Assembly: GCA_050516505.1 (NCBI GenBank)
Contig: CP191518.1
Span: 62,001-126,000 of the forward strand
Reading direction: 5' to 3'
Origin: Scandinavium ludwigii_A
GTDB taxonomy: Bacteria; Pseudomonadota; Gammaproteobacteria; Enterobacterales; Enterobacteriaceae
Length of the DNA: 64,000 nucleotides
Of the stretch, positions 1-8,568 are shown piece by piece. Position numbers and translations under genes: made by a program. Position 1 is the first letter of the stretch. Each line of letters begins with the position of its first letter. Under the pieces are notes generated by a model. It searched no databases. It saw only the letters and a list, made by a program, of their open reading frames with translations, and was not told the origin of the DNA.

Positions 1-87
1 TTATTTGAAAAGAGAGCAATTGACCAGTCTAAGGCGCTTTTGCAATTTCTATGGATTAGTAAAAGTATGTTATTTAACGCGCGTTGA
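1..87 (+). other. Possible 3' end of an unidentified gene
   Basis: The first reading frame is open from base 1 to a TGA at 85-87, giving 28 residues that begin LFEKRAIDQSKALLQFLW. I do not recognise it. In E. coli dinD lies on this side of yicC, but these residues do not resemble the DinD C-terminus as I remember it. The stretch is short enough to be open by chance. It stops just before the yicC terminator, as the end of a convergent gene would. Confidence 0.2.
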
Positions 88-100
88 AGGCAGGAAATTG

Positions 101-122
101 AAAAGCCCGGCGTGAACCGGGC
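101..122 (-). terminator. Rho-independent terminator of yicC
   Basis: On the minus strand a perfect 6-bp stem GCCCGG/CCGGGC (arms 105-110 and 117-122) with a 6-base loop is followed by TTTT. It lies 9 bases past the yicC stop codon. Confidence 0.75.
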
Positions 123-130
123 CGGGGCGC

Positions 131-994
131 TTATTCGATATTCTGAATCTGCTCGCGCATCTGTTCAATCAGCACTTTCAGCTCGATGGCGGAGGTGGTG
201 ACTTCACTGTTGATGGATTTTGACGCCAGCGTGTTCGATTCGCGATTGAACTCCTGCATCATAAAGTCGAGGCGACGACCCACTGCCTCTTTCTTTTTCA
301 GGATGTTCCAGGTTTCTTTCACATGGGCTTCGAGACGATCAAGTTCTTCAGCAACGTCGATACGCTGCGCCATCATGACCAGTTCCTGCTCGAGGCGATT
401 GTTCTCCAGCTGAACCTGCGCGTCTTCAAGCTTCGAAACCAGACGCTCGCGCTGCCACTGGAGAATTTCAGGCATATGCGCACGGACTTTGACAACTTCA
501 GCGCTAACGCCATCAAGACGTTGTTCGATGAGCGCTTTCAGCGCGGTGCCTTCAGTTTCACGGGCAACGATGAAGTCATCCAGTGCGCCATCAAGGGCAG
601 AGAGGATTTCAGCGGTGATGGCATCAAGGTCTTGCTCTTGAGCGGCCATTACGCCCGGCCAACGCAGAATATCGACCGGGTTAACTTCGCCCTCGTCGCT
701 CTGCATTTTGACCCAGTTGGCCGCATTGACTAGCTGTTTCGCCAGCTTTTCGTTCAGGATGAGCTCACCTGTCGCGCTCGGATCTTGTTCGAAACGCAGG
801 GTGCACTCAACCTTGCCACGCGTCAGACGGGCACGGATACGCTCACGAACCACTGGCTCCAGGCTGCGGAACTGTTCCGGCATGCGGAAGTAAGTTTCGA
901 GATAACGCTGGTTTACCGAGCGTAATTCCCACGCGGCACTGCCCCATTCACCTTTGATTTCACGACGGGCGTAGGCGGTCATACTGCGGATCAT
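131..994 (-). CDS. yicC: YicC family endoribonuclease
   Basis: The 287-residue protein matches E. coli YicC in length and almost residue for residue, from MIRSMTAYARREIKGEW to EQMREQIQNIE. The family has an N-terminal YicC-like domain and a C-terminal DUF1732 domain; the latter is recognisable by the GRRLDFMMQEFNRESNT motif near residue 240. E. coli YicC is reported to be an endoribonuclease that affects small-RNA stability. The gene is divergent from rph and ends at a clear terminator. The MIRSM start is the family start. Confidence 0.95.
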   Translation of the reverse strand: MIRSMTAYARREIKGEWGSAAWELRSVNQRYLETYFRMPEQFRSLEPVVRERIRARLTRGKVECTLRFEQDPSATGELILNEKLAKQLVNAANWVKMQSDEGEVNPVDILRWPGVMAAQEQDLDAITAEILSALDGALDDFIVARETEGTALKALIEQRLDGVSAEVVKVRAHMPEILQWQRERLVSKLEDAQVQLENNRLEQELVMMAQRIDVAEELDRLEAHVKETWNILKKKEAVGRRLDFMMQEFNRESNTLASKSINSEVTTSAIELKVLIEQMREQIQNIE

Positions 995-1027
995 AGACGT
1001 TCCTGTTTTTAAACGAGAGATGGGGGG

Positions 1028-1083
1028 ATTATAGCTAGCGGGGCTTTCTCATGATAGGAATAAGCGCGTTTAATCCGTATAAT
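1028..1083. promoter_or_regulatory. Back-to-back promoter region of yicC and rph-pyrE
   Basis: TATAAT at 1078-1083 on the plus strand lies 35 bases upstream of rph. A second TATAAT lies on the minus strand at 1033-1028 and faces yicC. Neither has a convincing -35 box at 17 bp, so only the -10 elements are well supported. Confidence 0.45.
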
Positions 1084-1118
1084 GCGCGCCACATTCGTTT
1101 TAAGCCGGAGATATCATC

Positions 1119-1835
1119 ATGCGTCCAGCAGGCCGTAGCGCTCATCAGGTGCGTCCCGTAACCCTGACCCGTAACTACACCAAACACGCTGAAGGCTCTG
1201 TGCTGGTCGAATTCGGTGATACCAAAGTGCTTTGCACTGCCTCCATTGACGAAGGCGTACCGCGTTTTCTGAAAGGACAGGGCCAGGGCTGGATCACCGC
1301 CGAATACGGCATGCTGCCGCGTTCCACCCACACCCGCAACGCCCGTGAAGCGGCGAAAGGCAAGCAGGGCGGCCGTACCATGGAAATTCAGCGTCTGATC
1401 GCTCGCGCCCTGCGCGCTGCCGTTGACCTGAAAACGCTGGGTGAATTTACCATTACTCTGGACTGCGACGTCATCCAGGCTGATGGCGGCACGCGTACCG
1501 CATCCATTACCGGTGCCTGTGTGGCGCTGGCAGATGCCCTGAACAAACTGGTTGCGGCCGGTAAGCTCAAAACCAACCCAATGAAAGGCATGGTTGCCGC
1601 GGTTTCCGTCGGTATCGTTGCCGGTGAAGCGCTGTGCGATCTGGAATACGTTGAAGATTCCGCCGCAGAAACTGACATGAACGTGGTGATGACCGAAGAT
1701 GGTCGTATCATCGAAGTACAGGGGACGGCAGAAGGCGAACCGTTCACCCATGAGGAACTTCTTACCTTGTTGGCTTTAGCCCGAGGGGGAATCGAATCCA
1801 TTGTCACGACGCAGAAAGCGGCGTTAGAACATTAA
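1119..1835 (+). CDS. rph: Ribonuclease PH
   Basis: Phosphorolytic 3'-5' exoribonuclease that trims tRNA 3' ends. The 238 residues are collinear with the intact E. coli enzyme. Visible features are the signature GQGQGWITAEYGMLPRSTHT (residues 53-72) and the conserved acidic residues Asp180 and Asp186 in DLEYVEDSAAETDMN. The reading frame is full length to TTAGAACATTAA, so the rph-1 frameshift of E. coli K-12 is absent. It is followed 5 bases later by the pyrE attenuator and is the promoter-proximal gene of the rph-pyrE operon. Confidence 0.97.
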   Translation: MRPAGRSAHQVRPVTLTRNYTKHAEGSVLVEFGDTKVLCTASIDEGVPRFLKGQGQGWITAEYGMLPRSTHTRNAREAAKGKQGGRTMEIQRLIARALRAAVDLKTLGEFTITLDCDVIQADGGTRTASITGACVALADALNKLVAAGKLKTNPMKGMVAAVSVGIVAGEALCDLEYVEDSAAETDMNVVMTEDGRIIEVQGTAEGEPFTHEELLTLLALARGGIESIVTTQKAALEH

Positions 1836-1840
1836 TAAGA

Positions 1841-1867
1841 GGGCGACTGATGAGTCGCCCTTTTTTT
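1841..1867 (+). terminator. pyrE attenuator (rph-pyrE intercistronic terminator)
   Basis: A perfect 8-bp stem GGGCGACT/AGTCGCCC (1841-1848 and 1853-1860) with a 4-base loop is followed by seven T. In E. coli the same position carries the UTP-sensitive attenuator. Ribosomes translating the end of rph close behind RNA polymerase prevent the hairpin and let pyrE be transcribed. The rph stop lies 5 bases upstream, which is compatible with that mechanism. Confidence 0.85.
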
Positions 1868-1898
1868 GTCTGTAGAAAACAGGATGAGGAGCGAATCC

Positions 1899-2540
1899 AT
1901 GAAACCGTATCAGCGCCAGTTTATTGAATTTGCGCTTAACAAGCAGGTACTGAAGTTCGGCGAATTCACGCTGAAATCCGGGCGGAAAAGCCCCTATTTC
2001 TTTAACGCCGGGCTGTTTAATACCGGGCGCGATTTGGCGCTGTTAGGCCGTTTTTACGCTGAAGCGCTAATGGATTCTGGCATCGATTTCGACCTGCTGT
2101 TTGGTCCTGCCTACAAAGGTATTCCGATTGCCACGACCGCCGCAGTTGCACTGGCTGAACATCACGATCGTGATGTGCCGTACTGCTTCAACCGCAAAGA
2201 AGCTAAAACCCACGGCGAAGGCGGCAATCTGGTGGGCAGTCCACTCGAAGGCCGAATCATGCTGGTTGACGATGTGATCACCGCTGGAACGGCTATCCGT
2301 GAGTCGATGGAAATCATCCAGGCTAATGGTGCAACGCTTGCGGGAGTGCTGATTTCGTTAAACCGCCAGGAGCGCGGGCGCGGTGAAATCTCAGCGATTC
2401 AGGAAGTGGAGCGCGACTATGGCTGTCAGGTGATTTCTATCATCACCCTGAAAGACTTGATTGCTTACCTGGAGGAAAAGCCTGAAATGGCTGACCATCT
2501 GGCGGCAGTGCGCGCATATCGCGAAGAGTTTGGTGTATAA
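1899..2540 (+). CDS. pyrE: Orotate phosphoribosyltransferase
   Basis: Converts orotate and PRPP to orotidine 5'-phosphate in pyrimidine synthesis. The ATG at 1899 was chosen because it gives the family N-terminus MKPYQRQFIEFALNKQ and the standard 213 residues, with AGGAG eight bases upstream. An in-frame TTG at 1866 lies inside the attenuator T-run and is rejected. The PRPP-binding motif VDDVITAGTA is at residues 123-132 and the flexible catalytic loop KEAKTHGEGG is at 100-109. Expression is expected to depend on the upstream attenuator. Confidence 0.97.
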   Translation: MKPYQRQFIEFALNKQVLKFGEFTLKSGRKSPYFFNAGLFNTGRDLALLGRFYAEALMDSGIDFDLLFGPAYKGIPIATTAAVALAEHHDRDVPYCFNRKEAKTHGEGGNLVGSPLEGRIMLVDDVITAGTAIRESMEIIQANGATLAGVLISLNRQERGRGEISAIQEVERDYGCQVISIITLKDLIAYLEEKPEMADHLAAVRAYREEFGV

Positions 2541-2572
2541 AAAAGAAACCGGGCATCGTGCCCGGTTTTTTT
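2541..2572. terminator. Bidirectional terminator between pyrE and slmA
   Basis: A 7-bp stem CCGGGCA/TGCCCGG (2549-2555 and 2559-2565) has an A-rich run on its left and seven T on its right. It can therefore terminate the convergent pyrE and slmA transcripts. Confidence 0.85.
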
Positions 2573-3167
2573 ACTGGAGTTGCGCCGCAACCAGCGGCCA
2601 GCGGGCATCAAAATCTTCTGTTGGGCAGTATTTGAATTCACTGCGCACAAAGCGGGAAAGCATCCCTTCACAGAACGCCAGAATCTGGCCAGCCAGCAGC
2701 GTTTCATCGTTAACGTAGCCTTCGCCTTCGCGCATTTTCTTTTCGCGTAATACCTGACGCAGTTGAGCTTCAATGCGCTCGAACAGCTGATTGATGCGAC
2801 CCTGAAGTCTGTCCTGCTCAAACATCAGGGCGTGACCGGTCAGAATGCGTGTCAGGCCAGGATTACGCTCACCGAAACCGAGGATCAGTAACACTATCAG
2901 GCGCAAACGTGCGTTGGTGTCTTTTTCATCTTTCAAAATCAAATTGATACGGGTGATCAGGCTGTCTTCGATAAACTCGATCAGGCTGTCGAACATCCGG
3001 GTTTTGCTTGGGAAATGGCGATACAACGCCGCTTCGGAAACGCCCACTGAGGCGGCCAGCTTTGCGGTAGTAATACGTTGACTACCATCGCTGGATTCAA
3101 GCATAAGCGCCAGAGATTGAAGTATTTCTTCGCGACGATTCCGTTTCGCGGTTTGTTTTTCTGCCAT
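2571..3167 (-). CDS. slmA: Nucleoid occlusion factor SlmA, TetR family
   Basis: DNA-bound SlmA blocks FtsZ polymerisation over the nucleoid. The chosen ATG (3167) gives the 198-residue family length starting MAEKQTAKRNRREEILQ; an upstream in-frame extension of 20 residues is rejected. The TetR helix-turn-helix is in TTAKLAASVGVSEAALYRHF. The rest is the ligand-domain fold that in SlmA contacts FtsZ. It lies downstream of coaBC-dut on the same strand, as in E. coli. Confidence 0.96.
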   Translation of the reverse strand: MAEKQTAKRNRREEILQSLALMLESSDGSQRITTAKLAASVGVSEAALYRHFPSKTRMFDSLIEFIEDSLITRINLILKDEKDTNARLRLIVLLILGFGERNPGLTRILTGHALMFEQDRLQGRINQLFERIEAQLRQVLREKKMREGEGYVNDETLLAGQILAFCEGMLSRFVRSEFKYCPTEDFDARWPLVAAQLQ

Positions 3168-3287
3168 GTTTTCAAATACCCCTGAAAATAAACACTCGTC
3201 AGGCGGACATCCACACAACGACCGCAAACAAGCGCTTGCGGTGATGTTATTGCATTTTTTCGCTGCAGGATGCTGCTTCAGGACGGC

Positions 3288-3746
3288 TTATTTGCGTCCT
3301 GAATGGCCGAAGCCGCCTTCGCCACGATCGGTGGCGTCAAACTCTTCCACCAGGTTGAACTCTGCCTGAACGACAGGGACAAACACCATCTGGGCAATAC
3401 GCTCACCCGGCTCGATGGTAAAGCTCTGCTGACCACGGTTCCAGACGGAAACCATCAGCTGGCCCTGATAATCTGAATCGATAAGGCCAACCAGATTACC
3501 CAGCACGACACCGTGCTTATGGCCGAGACCGGAACGCGGCAGGATAACGGCTGCCAGGGAAGAATCCGCGATATGAATAGCCAGGCCAGTTGGCAGCAGC
3601 ATGGTTGCGCCAGGGGCCAGTTCTACGGCTTCATCAAGACAGGCTCGCAGGTCAAGTCCGGCAGATCCGGAGGTGGCATATGTTGGCAGCGGGAATTGCT
3701 CGCCAACACGCGGGTCCATAATCTTAACGTCGATTTTTTTCATCAT
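3288..3746 (-). CDS. dut: dUTP diphosphatase
   Basis: Hydrolyses dUTP to dUMP and diphosphate, supplying dTMP precursor and keeping uracil out of DNA. All family motifs are present in order: AGLDLRA, PRSGLGHKHG, GLIDSDYQGQL, ERIAQMVFVPV and the C-terminal P-loop-like RGEGGFGHSG. The start is read as MMKKIDVKIMDPRVG (152 residues); the second Met (3743) is equally possible. The first 23 bases overlap the 3' end of coaBC, indicating co-transcription. Confidence 0.96.
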   Translation of the reverse strand: MMKKIDVKIMDPRVGEQFPLPTYATSGSAGLDLRACLDEAVELAPGATMLLPTGLAIHIADSSLAAVILPRSGLGHKHGVVLGNLVGLIDSDYQGQLMVSVWNRGQQSFTIEPGERIAQMVFVPVVQAEFNLVEEFDATDRGEGGFGHSGRK

Positions 3747-4938
3747 AACGGGTAACGATCTCGTCCAGTAGTAGTTGGCCCAGGAGTTCCTTTCGCGCAA
3801 GCGGTAGGACTTTGTCTCCATCCTGCCAGAAAAGGTGTAATGCGTTGTTGTCGCTATTAAACCCTTGATTCTGTTGTGATACATCGTTCGCGCAGATCAG
3901 ATCAAGGTTCTTGCGGGCTCGCTTTTGCTGCGCATATTCTTCCACATTATTTGTTTCTGCGGCAAACCCTACGACATAAGGACGAGAGGTCGTCAGCGCG
4001 GCGACACCTGCAACGATATCCGGATTTTTAACCATTTTTATCGTTAATTCATCGCCTTGCTTTTTAATCTTCTCGTCCGAAATGGCCGCTGCACGATAGT
4101 CAGCAACCGCTGCGCAGCCAATGAAAATGTGCTGAGTTTGCGCATTTTTCTGGACCGCTGCTTCCATTTCCAGCGCTGTCGTTACATCGATGCGCTGAAT
4201 GAATGGTGGCGTAGCCATTGAAACAGGGCCACTGACCAGTGTGACGTTCGCACCACGCTGTGCTGCCGCCGCGGCAATCGCGAAGCCCATTTTACCGGAA
4301 CTGTGGTTGGTGATGTAACGCACCGGATCTAACGGTTCGCGGGTAGGGCCTGCGGTAATCATGATATTGAGATGTTGCAGGTCTTTGACAGGCGAAAAAT
4401 GCGTTGCTGCCATTTCGACAATCACCAGCGGATCCAACATGCGGCCAGGACCAATATCGCCACAGGCTTGGCTGCCGCTATCCGGGCCCCAGAGCAGCAG
4501 GCCACGGGAAGCGAGTGTGTCCAGATTATGTTGGGTCGCTGCCGCGCGGTACATCTGCTGATTCATCGCTGGTACGACGGCGACTGGGGCCGCCGTGGCG
4601 AGGCAAATGGTGGTGACCAGATCATTGGCCATTCCTGCGGCAACGCGGGCGATAAGGTCGGCGGTGGCCGGGGCCAAAATCACCAGGTCGGCCCATTTCC
4701 CGAGCTCGATATGGCCCATCGCCGCTTCGGCAGCAGGATCCAGCAGGCTGTCGGACACCGGGAAACCGGAAACCGCTTGAAGGCTCAATGGCGTAATGAA
4801 GGCTTTCGCAGCATCTGTCATCGCGACGCGGACTTCTGCGCCACGTTCGCGCAAGCGGCGCACCAGTTCTGGCGTTTTGTAAGCAGCGATACCTCCGCTG
4901 ACGCCAAGAACGATTTTTTTACCGGCCAGGCTGATCAT
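3724..4938 (-). CDS. coaBC: Bifunctional phosphopantothenoylcysteine decarboxylase / phosphopantothenate-cysteine ligase
   Basis: Catalyses two consecutive steps of coenzyme A synthesis. The N-terminal flavoprotein (CoaC) half shows GVSGGIAAYK (12-21), the active-site His76 in AMGHIELGKW, PAMNQQMY, and Cys159 in SQACGDIGPGRM. The C-terminal CoaB half begins near ITAGPTREPLDPVRY and holds the HSSGKMG and AAVADYR motifs. The start at 4938 gives 404 residues with AGGAAAG upstream; in-frame extensions further upstream lack family similarity. It overlaps dut and is divergent from radC. Confidence 0.96.
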   Translation of the reverse strand: MISLAGKKIVLGVSGGIAAYKTPELVRRLRERGAEVRVAMTDAAKAFITPLSLQAVSGFPVSDSLLDPAAEAAMGHIELGKWADLVILAPATADLIARVAAGMANDLVTTICLATAAPVAVVPAMNQQMYRAAATQHNLDTLASRGLLLWGPDSGSQACGDIGPGRMLDPLVIVEMAATHFSPVKDLQHLNIMITAGPTREPLDPVRYITNHSSGKMGFAIAAAAAQRGANVTLVSGPVSMATPPFIQRIDVTTALEMEAAVQKNAQTQHIFIGCAAVADYRAAAISDEKIKKQGDELTIKMVKNPDIVAGVAALTTSRPYVVGFAAETNNVEEYAQQKRARKNLDLICANDVSQQNQGFNSDNNALHLFWQDGDKVLPLARKELLGQLLLDEIVTRYDEKNRR

Positions 4939-5108
4939 GATTCTTTCCTGTGGAAGACATCGGAATGCGCTCATTTTATCACAATCCCTCCGTTGTCGTG
5001 CTGCAAAGGAAAATCCACTTTGCGAGGCGTTACGCAAGTGCGGCAATCCACCGTCGTGCGCAGGATGAGGCGTATGGCAAGATAACCGTCGTCAAAAGGA
5101 GCGGGCGT

Positions 5109-5777
5109 ATGGACGACATTGAAATGATTTTGCCGCGTGAAAAAATGCAAATCGATGGGATTGAAGCACTCAGTGACGTTGAACTGCTGGCCCTGTTTTT
5201 AAGAACGGGCACGCAGCGGCGCGACGTGCTTTCTTTCGCCACGTATTTGCTGAAACACTTTGGTTCACTGCATGGCTTGCTGCTAGCGCCTGAGTCTGAA
5301 CTTCTCAGGATGGACGGTATTGGCATCGCCAAATATGCCCAACTTAAAGGTATTGCCGAACTGGCACGGCGCTTTTTTAATCTTCAGTTGATGATGCAGG
5401 AAGACCCGCTGAGCAGCCCTCATGCCACGCGTGAGTTTCTGCAAAGTCAGCTGGCGAAAGAAGAGCGCGAGATCTTCATGGTGATCTTCTTAGACAGTCA
5501 AAACAGGGTGTTAAAGCACAGCCGGATGTTCAGCGGCACGTTGAGTCATGTCGAAGTGCACCCTCGTGAGATAGTCCGCGAAGCCATTAAAGTCAATGCG
5601 GCGGCGCTGATACTCGCGCATAATCATCCTTCAGGCAGTGCTCAGCCCAGTAAAGCGGATAGAATCATCACCGAAAGAGTGATAAAGTGCTGCCACTTCA
5701 TGGAGATAAGCGTCCTCGATCACTTGATTGTCGGCAAAGGAGAGATAATTTCTTTTGCTGAACACGGATGGATTTAG
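5109..5777 (+). CDS. radC: RadC family JAMM-domain protein
   Basis: 222 residues, the usual length, with AAGGAG upstream of the ATG at 5109. An N-terminal helix-hairpin-helix (MDGIGIAKYAQLKGI, near residues 68-82) precedes a JAMM/MPN+ metalloprotease-like domain with His171, His173, Ser181 and Asp184 in HNHPSGSAQPSKAD. The cellular role of the family is unsettled; the original repair assignment of E. coli RadC was traced to recG. It is the gene upstream of rpmB-rpmG but has its own spacing from them. Confidence 0.9.
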   Translation: MDDIEMILPREKMQIDGIEALSDVELLALFLRTGTQRRDVLSFATYLLKHFGSLHGLLLAPESELLRMDGIGIAKYAQLKGIAELARRFFNLQLMMQEDPLSSPHATREFLQSQLAKEEREIFMVIFLDSQNRVLKHSRMFSGTLSHVEVHPREIVREAIKVNAAALILAHNHPSGSAQPSKADRIITERVIKCCHFMEISVLDHLIVGKGEIISFAEHGWI

Positions 5778-5808
5778 CGATCCACCGGGATCTTTGTCTG
5801 TTCGGGAC

Positions 5809-5837
5809 TTGAGCACACCGCGGAGTCAGCGTATACT
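5809..5837 (+). promoter_or_regulatory. rpmB-rpmG promoter
   Basis: TTGAGC (5809-5814) and TATACT (5832-5837) are separated by exactly 17 bp, 145 bases upstream of rpmB. The intervening leader of about 140 bases contains short inverted repeats, as expected for a ribosomal-protein operon leader. Confidence 0.75.
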
Positions 5838-5981
5838 ACGCCACCTTTGAGAATCTCGGGTTTGGCATTTGGGCCTGGCTATACGAGTTCACTTAGAACC
5901 GTCAGACCGGGCTGTAGCAGCCTGACGAGGCGCCAATACCCTATACGAAGCTCGAGCTAATTTGATTTTTGGAGAATAGAC

Positions 5982-6218
5982 ATGTCCCGAGTCTGCCAAG
6001 TAACTGGCAAGCGTCCGGTGACCGGTAACAACCGTTCCCACGCACTGAACGCGACTAAGCGCCGTTTCCTGCCGAACCTGCACTCTCACCGTTTCTGGGT
6101 TGAGAGCGAGAAGCGCTTTGTCACCCTGCGTGTATCTGCTAAAGGTATGCGTGTAATTGACAAGAAAGGCATCGATACAGTTCTGTCCGAACTGCGTGCC
6201 CGTGGCGAAAAGTACTAA
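5982..6218 (+). CDS. rpmB: 50S ribosomal protein L28
   Basis: Large-subunit ribosomal protein. The 78 residues start MSRVCQVTGKRPVTGNNRSH and end RARGEKY, essentially identical to the enterobacterial L28. It is preceded by GGAG and forms an operon with rpmG 20 bases downstream. Confidence 0.98.
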   Translation: MSRVCQVTGKRPVTGNNRSHALNATKRRFLPNLHSHRFWVESEKRFVTLRVSAKGMRVIDKKGIDTVLSELRARGEKY

Positions 6219-6238
6219 GTACTAAGAGGAATTAAATC

Positions 6239-6406
6239 ATGGCTAAAGGTATTCGTGAGAAAATCAAGCTGGTTTCTTCTGCTGGTACTGGTCACTTCTA
6301 TACCACCACGAAGAACAAGCGTACTAAGCCGGAAAAACTGGAACTGAAAAAGTTCGATCCAGTTGTCCGTCAGCACGTTCTGTACAAAGAAGCTAAAATC
6401 AAATAA
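6239..6406 (+). CDS. rpmG: 50S ribosomal protein L33
   Basis: A 55-residue protein, MAKGIREKIKLVSS to LYKEAKIK, matching L33. It contains TTTKNKRTKPEKLELKKFDP and lacks the zinc-binding cysteines of the C+ form. AGAGGA lies 6 bases upstream of the ATG. It is followed by the operon terminator. Confidence 0.98.
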   Translation: MAKGIREKIKLVSSAGTGHFYTTTKNKRTKPEKLELKKFDPVVRQHVLYKEAKIK

Positions 6407-6424
6407 TTTTAGTTTTCTTTAAGA

Positions 6425-6450
6425 AAAACCCCGCCTCGGCGGGGTTTTTT
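6425..6450 (+). terminator. rpmB-rpmG terminator
   Basis: A perfect 7-bp GC stem CCCCGCC/GGCGGGG (6429-6435 and 6438-6444) with a minimal loop is followed by six T. Confidence 0.9.
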
Positions 6451-6504
6451 GTTTTCTGCTCATCCCCATAATAGAACGTATCCCGCATTATCTTTGGAGA
6501 CGTC

Positions 6505-7314
6505 ATGCCTGAATTACCAGAGGTCGAGACCAGCCGTCGCGGTATAGAGCCGCATCTGGTCGGTGAGACCATCCTGCACGCGATTGTTCGCAATGGCCGA
6601 CTGCGCTGGCCCGTGTCTGCGGAAATTCATAGCCTCAGCGATAAGCCCGTGCTCAGCGTTCAGCGTCGCGCCAAATACCTGCTGCTTGAGCTGCCTGACG
6701 GCTGGATAATCATTCACCTCGGAATGTCCGGAAGTTTGCGAATCCTCTCCGAAGAACGCCCACCAGAGAAACACGATCATGTGGACCTGGTGATGAGTAA
6801 CGGTAAAGTACTGCGGTACACCGATCCTCGCCGATTTGGCGCATGGTTGTGGACTAAAGAACTGGAAGGCCACAGCGTGTTGGCGCATCTCGGCCCGGAA
6901 CCGCTGAGCGAGGTCTTTAACGCCGATTACTTCCGCGAGAAGTGTGCGAAAAAGAAAACGCCGATCAAACCGTGGTTGATGGATAATAAGTTGGTGGTCG
7001 GGGTGGGGAACATCTATGCCAGCGAGTCGCTGTTTGCTGCGGGCATTCACCCTGACAGGCTCGCATCTTCGCTTTCGGCGGAGGAGTGCGCGCTATTGGT
7101 GCGTGTCATCAAGGCGGTGCTGCTGCGTTCTATTGAACAGGGCGGGACGACGTTGAAGGACTTCCTGCAAAGCGACGGCAAACCGGGCTATTTTGCGCAG
7201 GAATTGCAGGTCTACGGTCGGAAGGACGAATCTTGTCGGGTTTGTGGTTCGCCGATTATCGCGACGAAACATGCGCAGCGGGCAACATTTTACTGCCGCC
7301 ACTGCCAGAAGTGA
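6505..7314 (+). CDS. mutM: Formamidopyrimidine-DNA glycosylase (Fpg)
   Basis: Excises 8-oxoguanine and formamidopyrimidines and nicks the abasic site by beta,delta-elimination. The 269-residue protein begins MPELPEVETSRRG, so Pro2 (catalytic amine) and Glu3 are present. Lys57 lies in RRAKYLL, and the helix-two-turn-helix is around KPWLMDNKLVVGVGNIYASE. The C-terminal zinc finger is CRVC-16-CRHC. Its stop codon abuts the stop codon of the convergent coaD with no intervening base. Confidence 0.97.
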   Translation: MPELPEVETSRRGIEPHLVGETILHAIVRNGRLRWPVSAEIHSLSDKPVLSVQRRAKYLLLELPDGWIIIHLGMSGSLRILSEERPPEKHDHVDLVMSNGKVLRYTDPRRFGAWLWTKELEGHSVLAHLGPEPLSEVFNADYFREKCAKKKTPIKPWLMDNKLVVGVGNIYASESLFAAGIHPDRLASSLSAEECALLVRVIKAVLLRSIEQGGTTLKDFLQSDGKPGYFAQELQVYGRKDESCRVCGSPIIATKHAQRATFYCRHCQK

Positions 7315-7794
7315 TTATTTCAGCTTGTCCATTAGCGCCTGGTGAACAGCAGGCGGCAGGAAGTGGGCGACGTCGCCATCGTGGCGCGCCACTTCTTTCA
7401 CCAGTGAAGAGGAAATAAACGACCACTCTTTCGATGGCATCAGGAATACGCTCTCAAGCTCCGGCATCAGATGGCGATTCATATGCGCCAGTTGCATTTC
7501 ATATTCGAAATCCGCCACCGCCCGTAAACCACGAATCAAGATATTGGCCTGCTGCGCGCGGGCGAAGTTTGCCATCAGGTCGCTGAACCCGACCACTTCC
7601 ACATTCGTCAGATGCGACGTCGCTTGTGTGGCCAGCGCGACGCGTTCATCCAGGTCAAACATGGGTTTTTTGCTCGGGCTGGACGCGATGGCCAATAGCA
7701 CTTTATCGAACATGCAGCTGGCGCGGGTAACGATGTCGAGATGACCGTTGGTGATGGGATCAAACGTGCCTGGATAGATGGCTTTTGTGCTCAT
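7315..7794 (-). CDS. coaD: Pantetheine-phosphate adenylyltransferase
   Basis: Penultimate step of coenzyme A synthesis. The 159 residues carry the nucleotidyltransferase signature GTFDPITNGHLDI near the N-terminus and ISSSLVKEV (the ISSTxxR-like motif) near residue 128. It is the last gene of the waaA-waaE-coaD transcription unit, 3 bases after waaE. The linkage of coaD to Kdo-transferase genes is conserved in enterobacteria. Confidence 0.97.
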   Translation of the reverse strand: MSTKAIYPGTFDPITNGHLDIVTRASCMFDKVLLAIASSPSKKPMFDLDERVALATQATSHLTNVEVVGFSDLMANFARAQQANILIRGLRAVADFEYEMQLAHMNRHLMPELESVFLMPSKEWSFISSSLVKEVARHDGDVAHFLPPAVHQALMDKLK

Positions 7795-7797
7795 GAC

Positions 7798-8568
7798 TCA
7801 CGCCTTTTTGCTAAAGCCGCGGTTCAGCGCCCACAGCTCGGTGTACTTGTTAAACGTATACTGCGCGTTCACGACCGACAGCAGCCAGCCCTGCGCGCCA
7901 TCCAGAACGCCACCACGCAGGATAAGCGTTTTGATTAACGCGCCCAACGTGTGACCAAAGATGCCTGCCAGTGAAGTTCTCTTGCCTTTCTGATGACGTT
8001 CCTGCGCCCAAGCCGTGGCATAAGCCAGCTGTTTACGCTGGAACTCAGCAAAATCACGGCATGTGAGGTGTTTCAGGTCGCCCTGCAGCTCAACGACTTT
8101 CGCACCGCGACTGTCGAGGGATTCATGCACTTGATTATCGTTGTACTGCCAGCGTTCGCGTTCGTAAAGACGCAGAACCCTGTCCGGATACCAGCCGCTG
8201 TGACGCATAAAGCGCCCGAGAAAATAGTTACGGCGGGCGATACTGTAAACGGCACCCGGTTCCGGGGCCGCAAGGGCGTCGCGGAGGGATTTTTCGAGCT
8301 CAGGCGTGACACGTTCGTCGGTGTCGATCATTAACACATAATCGCCGGTGGCGAGCGCTTGCGCGCGCTGACGCTGAATGCCATACCCTTGCCAGTTACT
8401 GTTCACATAAACCTGCACGCCAAGACTTCTCGCCAGTTCAACGGTGTTATCGTCGCTACCGGAGTCCAGCAGAACAATCTCGTCAGCCCAGTGCAGCGAT
8501 GCCAGGCAATCCGGCAGCAGATCGGCAGCGTTTTTGGCGATCATCACCACCGACAGGCGAGTTGGCAT
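7798..8568 (-). CDS. waaE: LPS inner-core beta-1,4-glucosyltransferase, WaaE/KdtX type
   Basis: A 256-residue GT2 enzyme with a GT-A fold: N-terminal LSVVMIAKNAADLLPDCLAS, the nucleotide-binding DSGSDDNT, and the metal-binding MIDTDERV. In Klebsiella and Serratia the WaaE enzyme adds glucose to L,D-heptose I. Its position between waaA and coaD is diagnostic of that type. The ATG overlaps the waaA stop (TAATG). The assignment rests on family resemblance and context, so the exact acceptor is inferred. Confidence 0.85.
   Translation of the reverse strand: MPTRLSVVMIAKNAADLLPDCLASLHWADEIVLLDSGSDDNTVELARSLGVQVYVNSNWQGYGIQRQRAQALATGDYVLMIDTDERVTPELEKSLRDALAAPEPGAVYSIARRNYFLGRFMRHSGWYPDRVLRLYERERWQYNDNQVHESLDSRGAKVVELQGDLKHLTCRDFAEFQRKQLAYATAWAQERHQKGKRTSLAGIFGHTLGALIKTLILRGGVLDGAQGWLLSVVNAQYTFNKYTELWALNRGFSKKA

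Noticed and set aside
1035..1807. Long minus-strand open frames opposite rph
   Set aside because: They lie wholly antisense to a highly conserved gene and have no recognisable protein features; high-GC codon bias keeps the opposite strand open.
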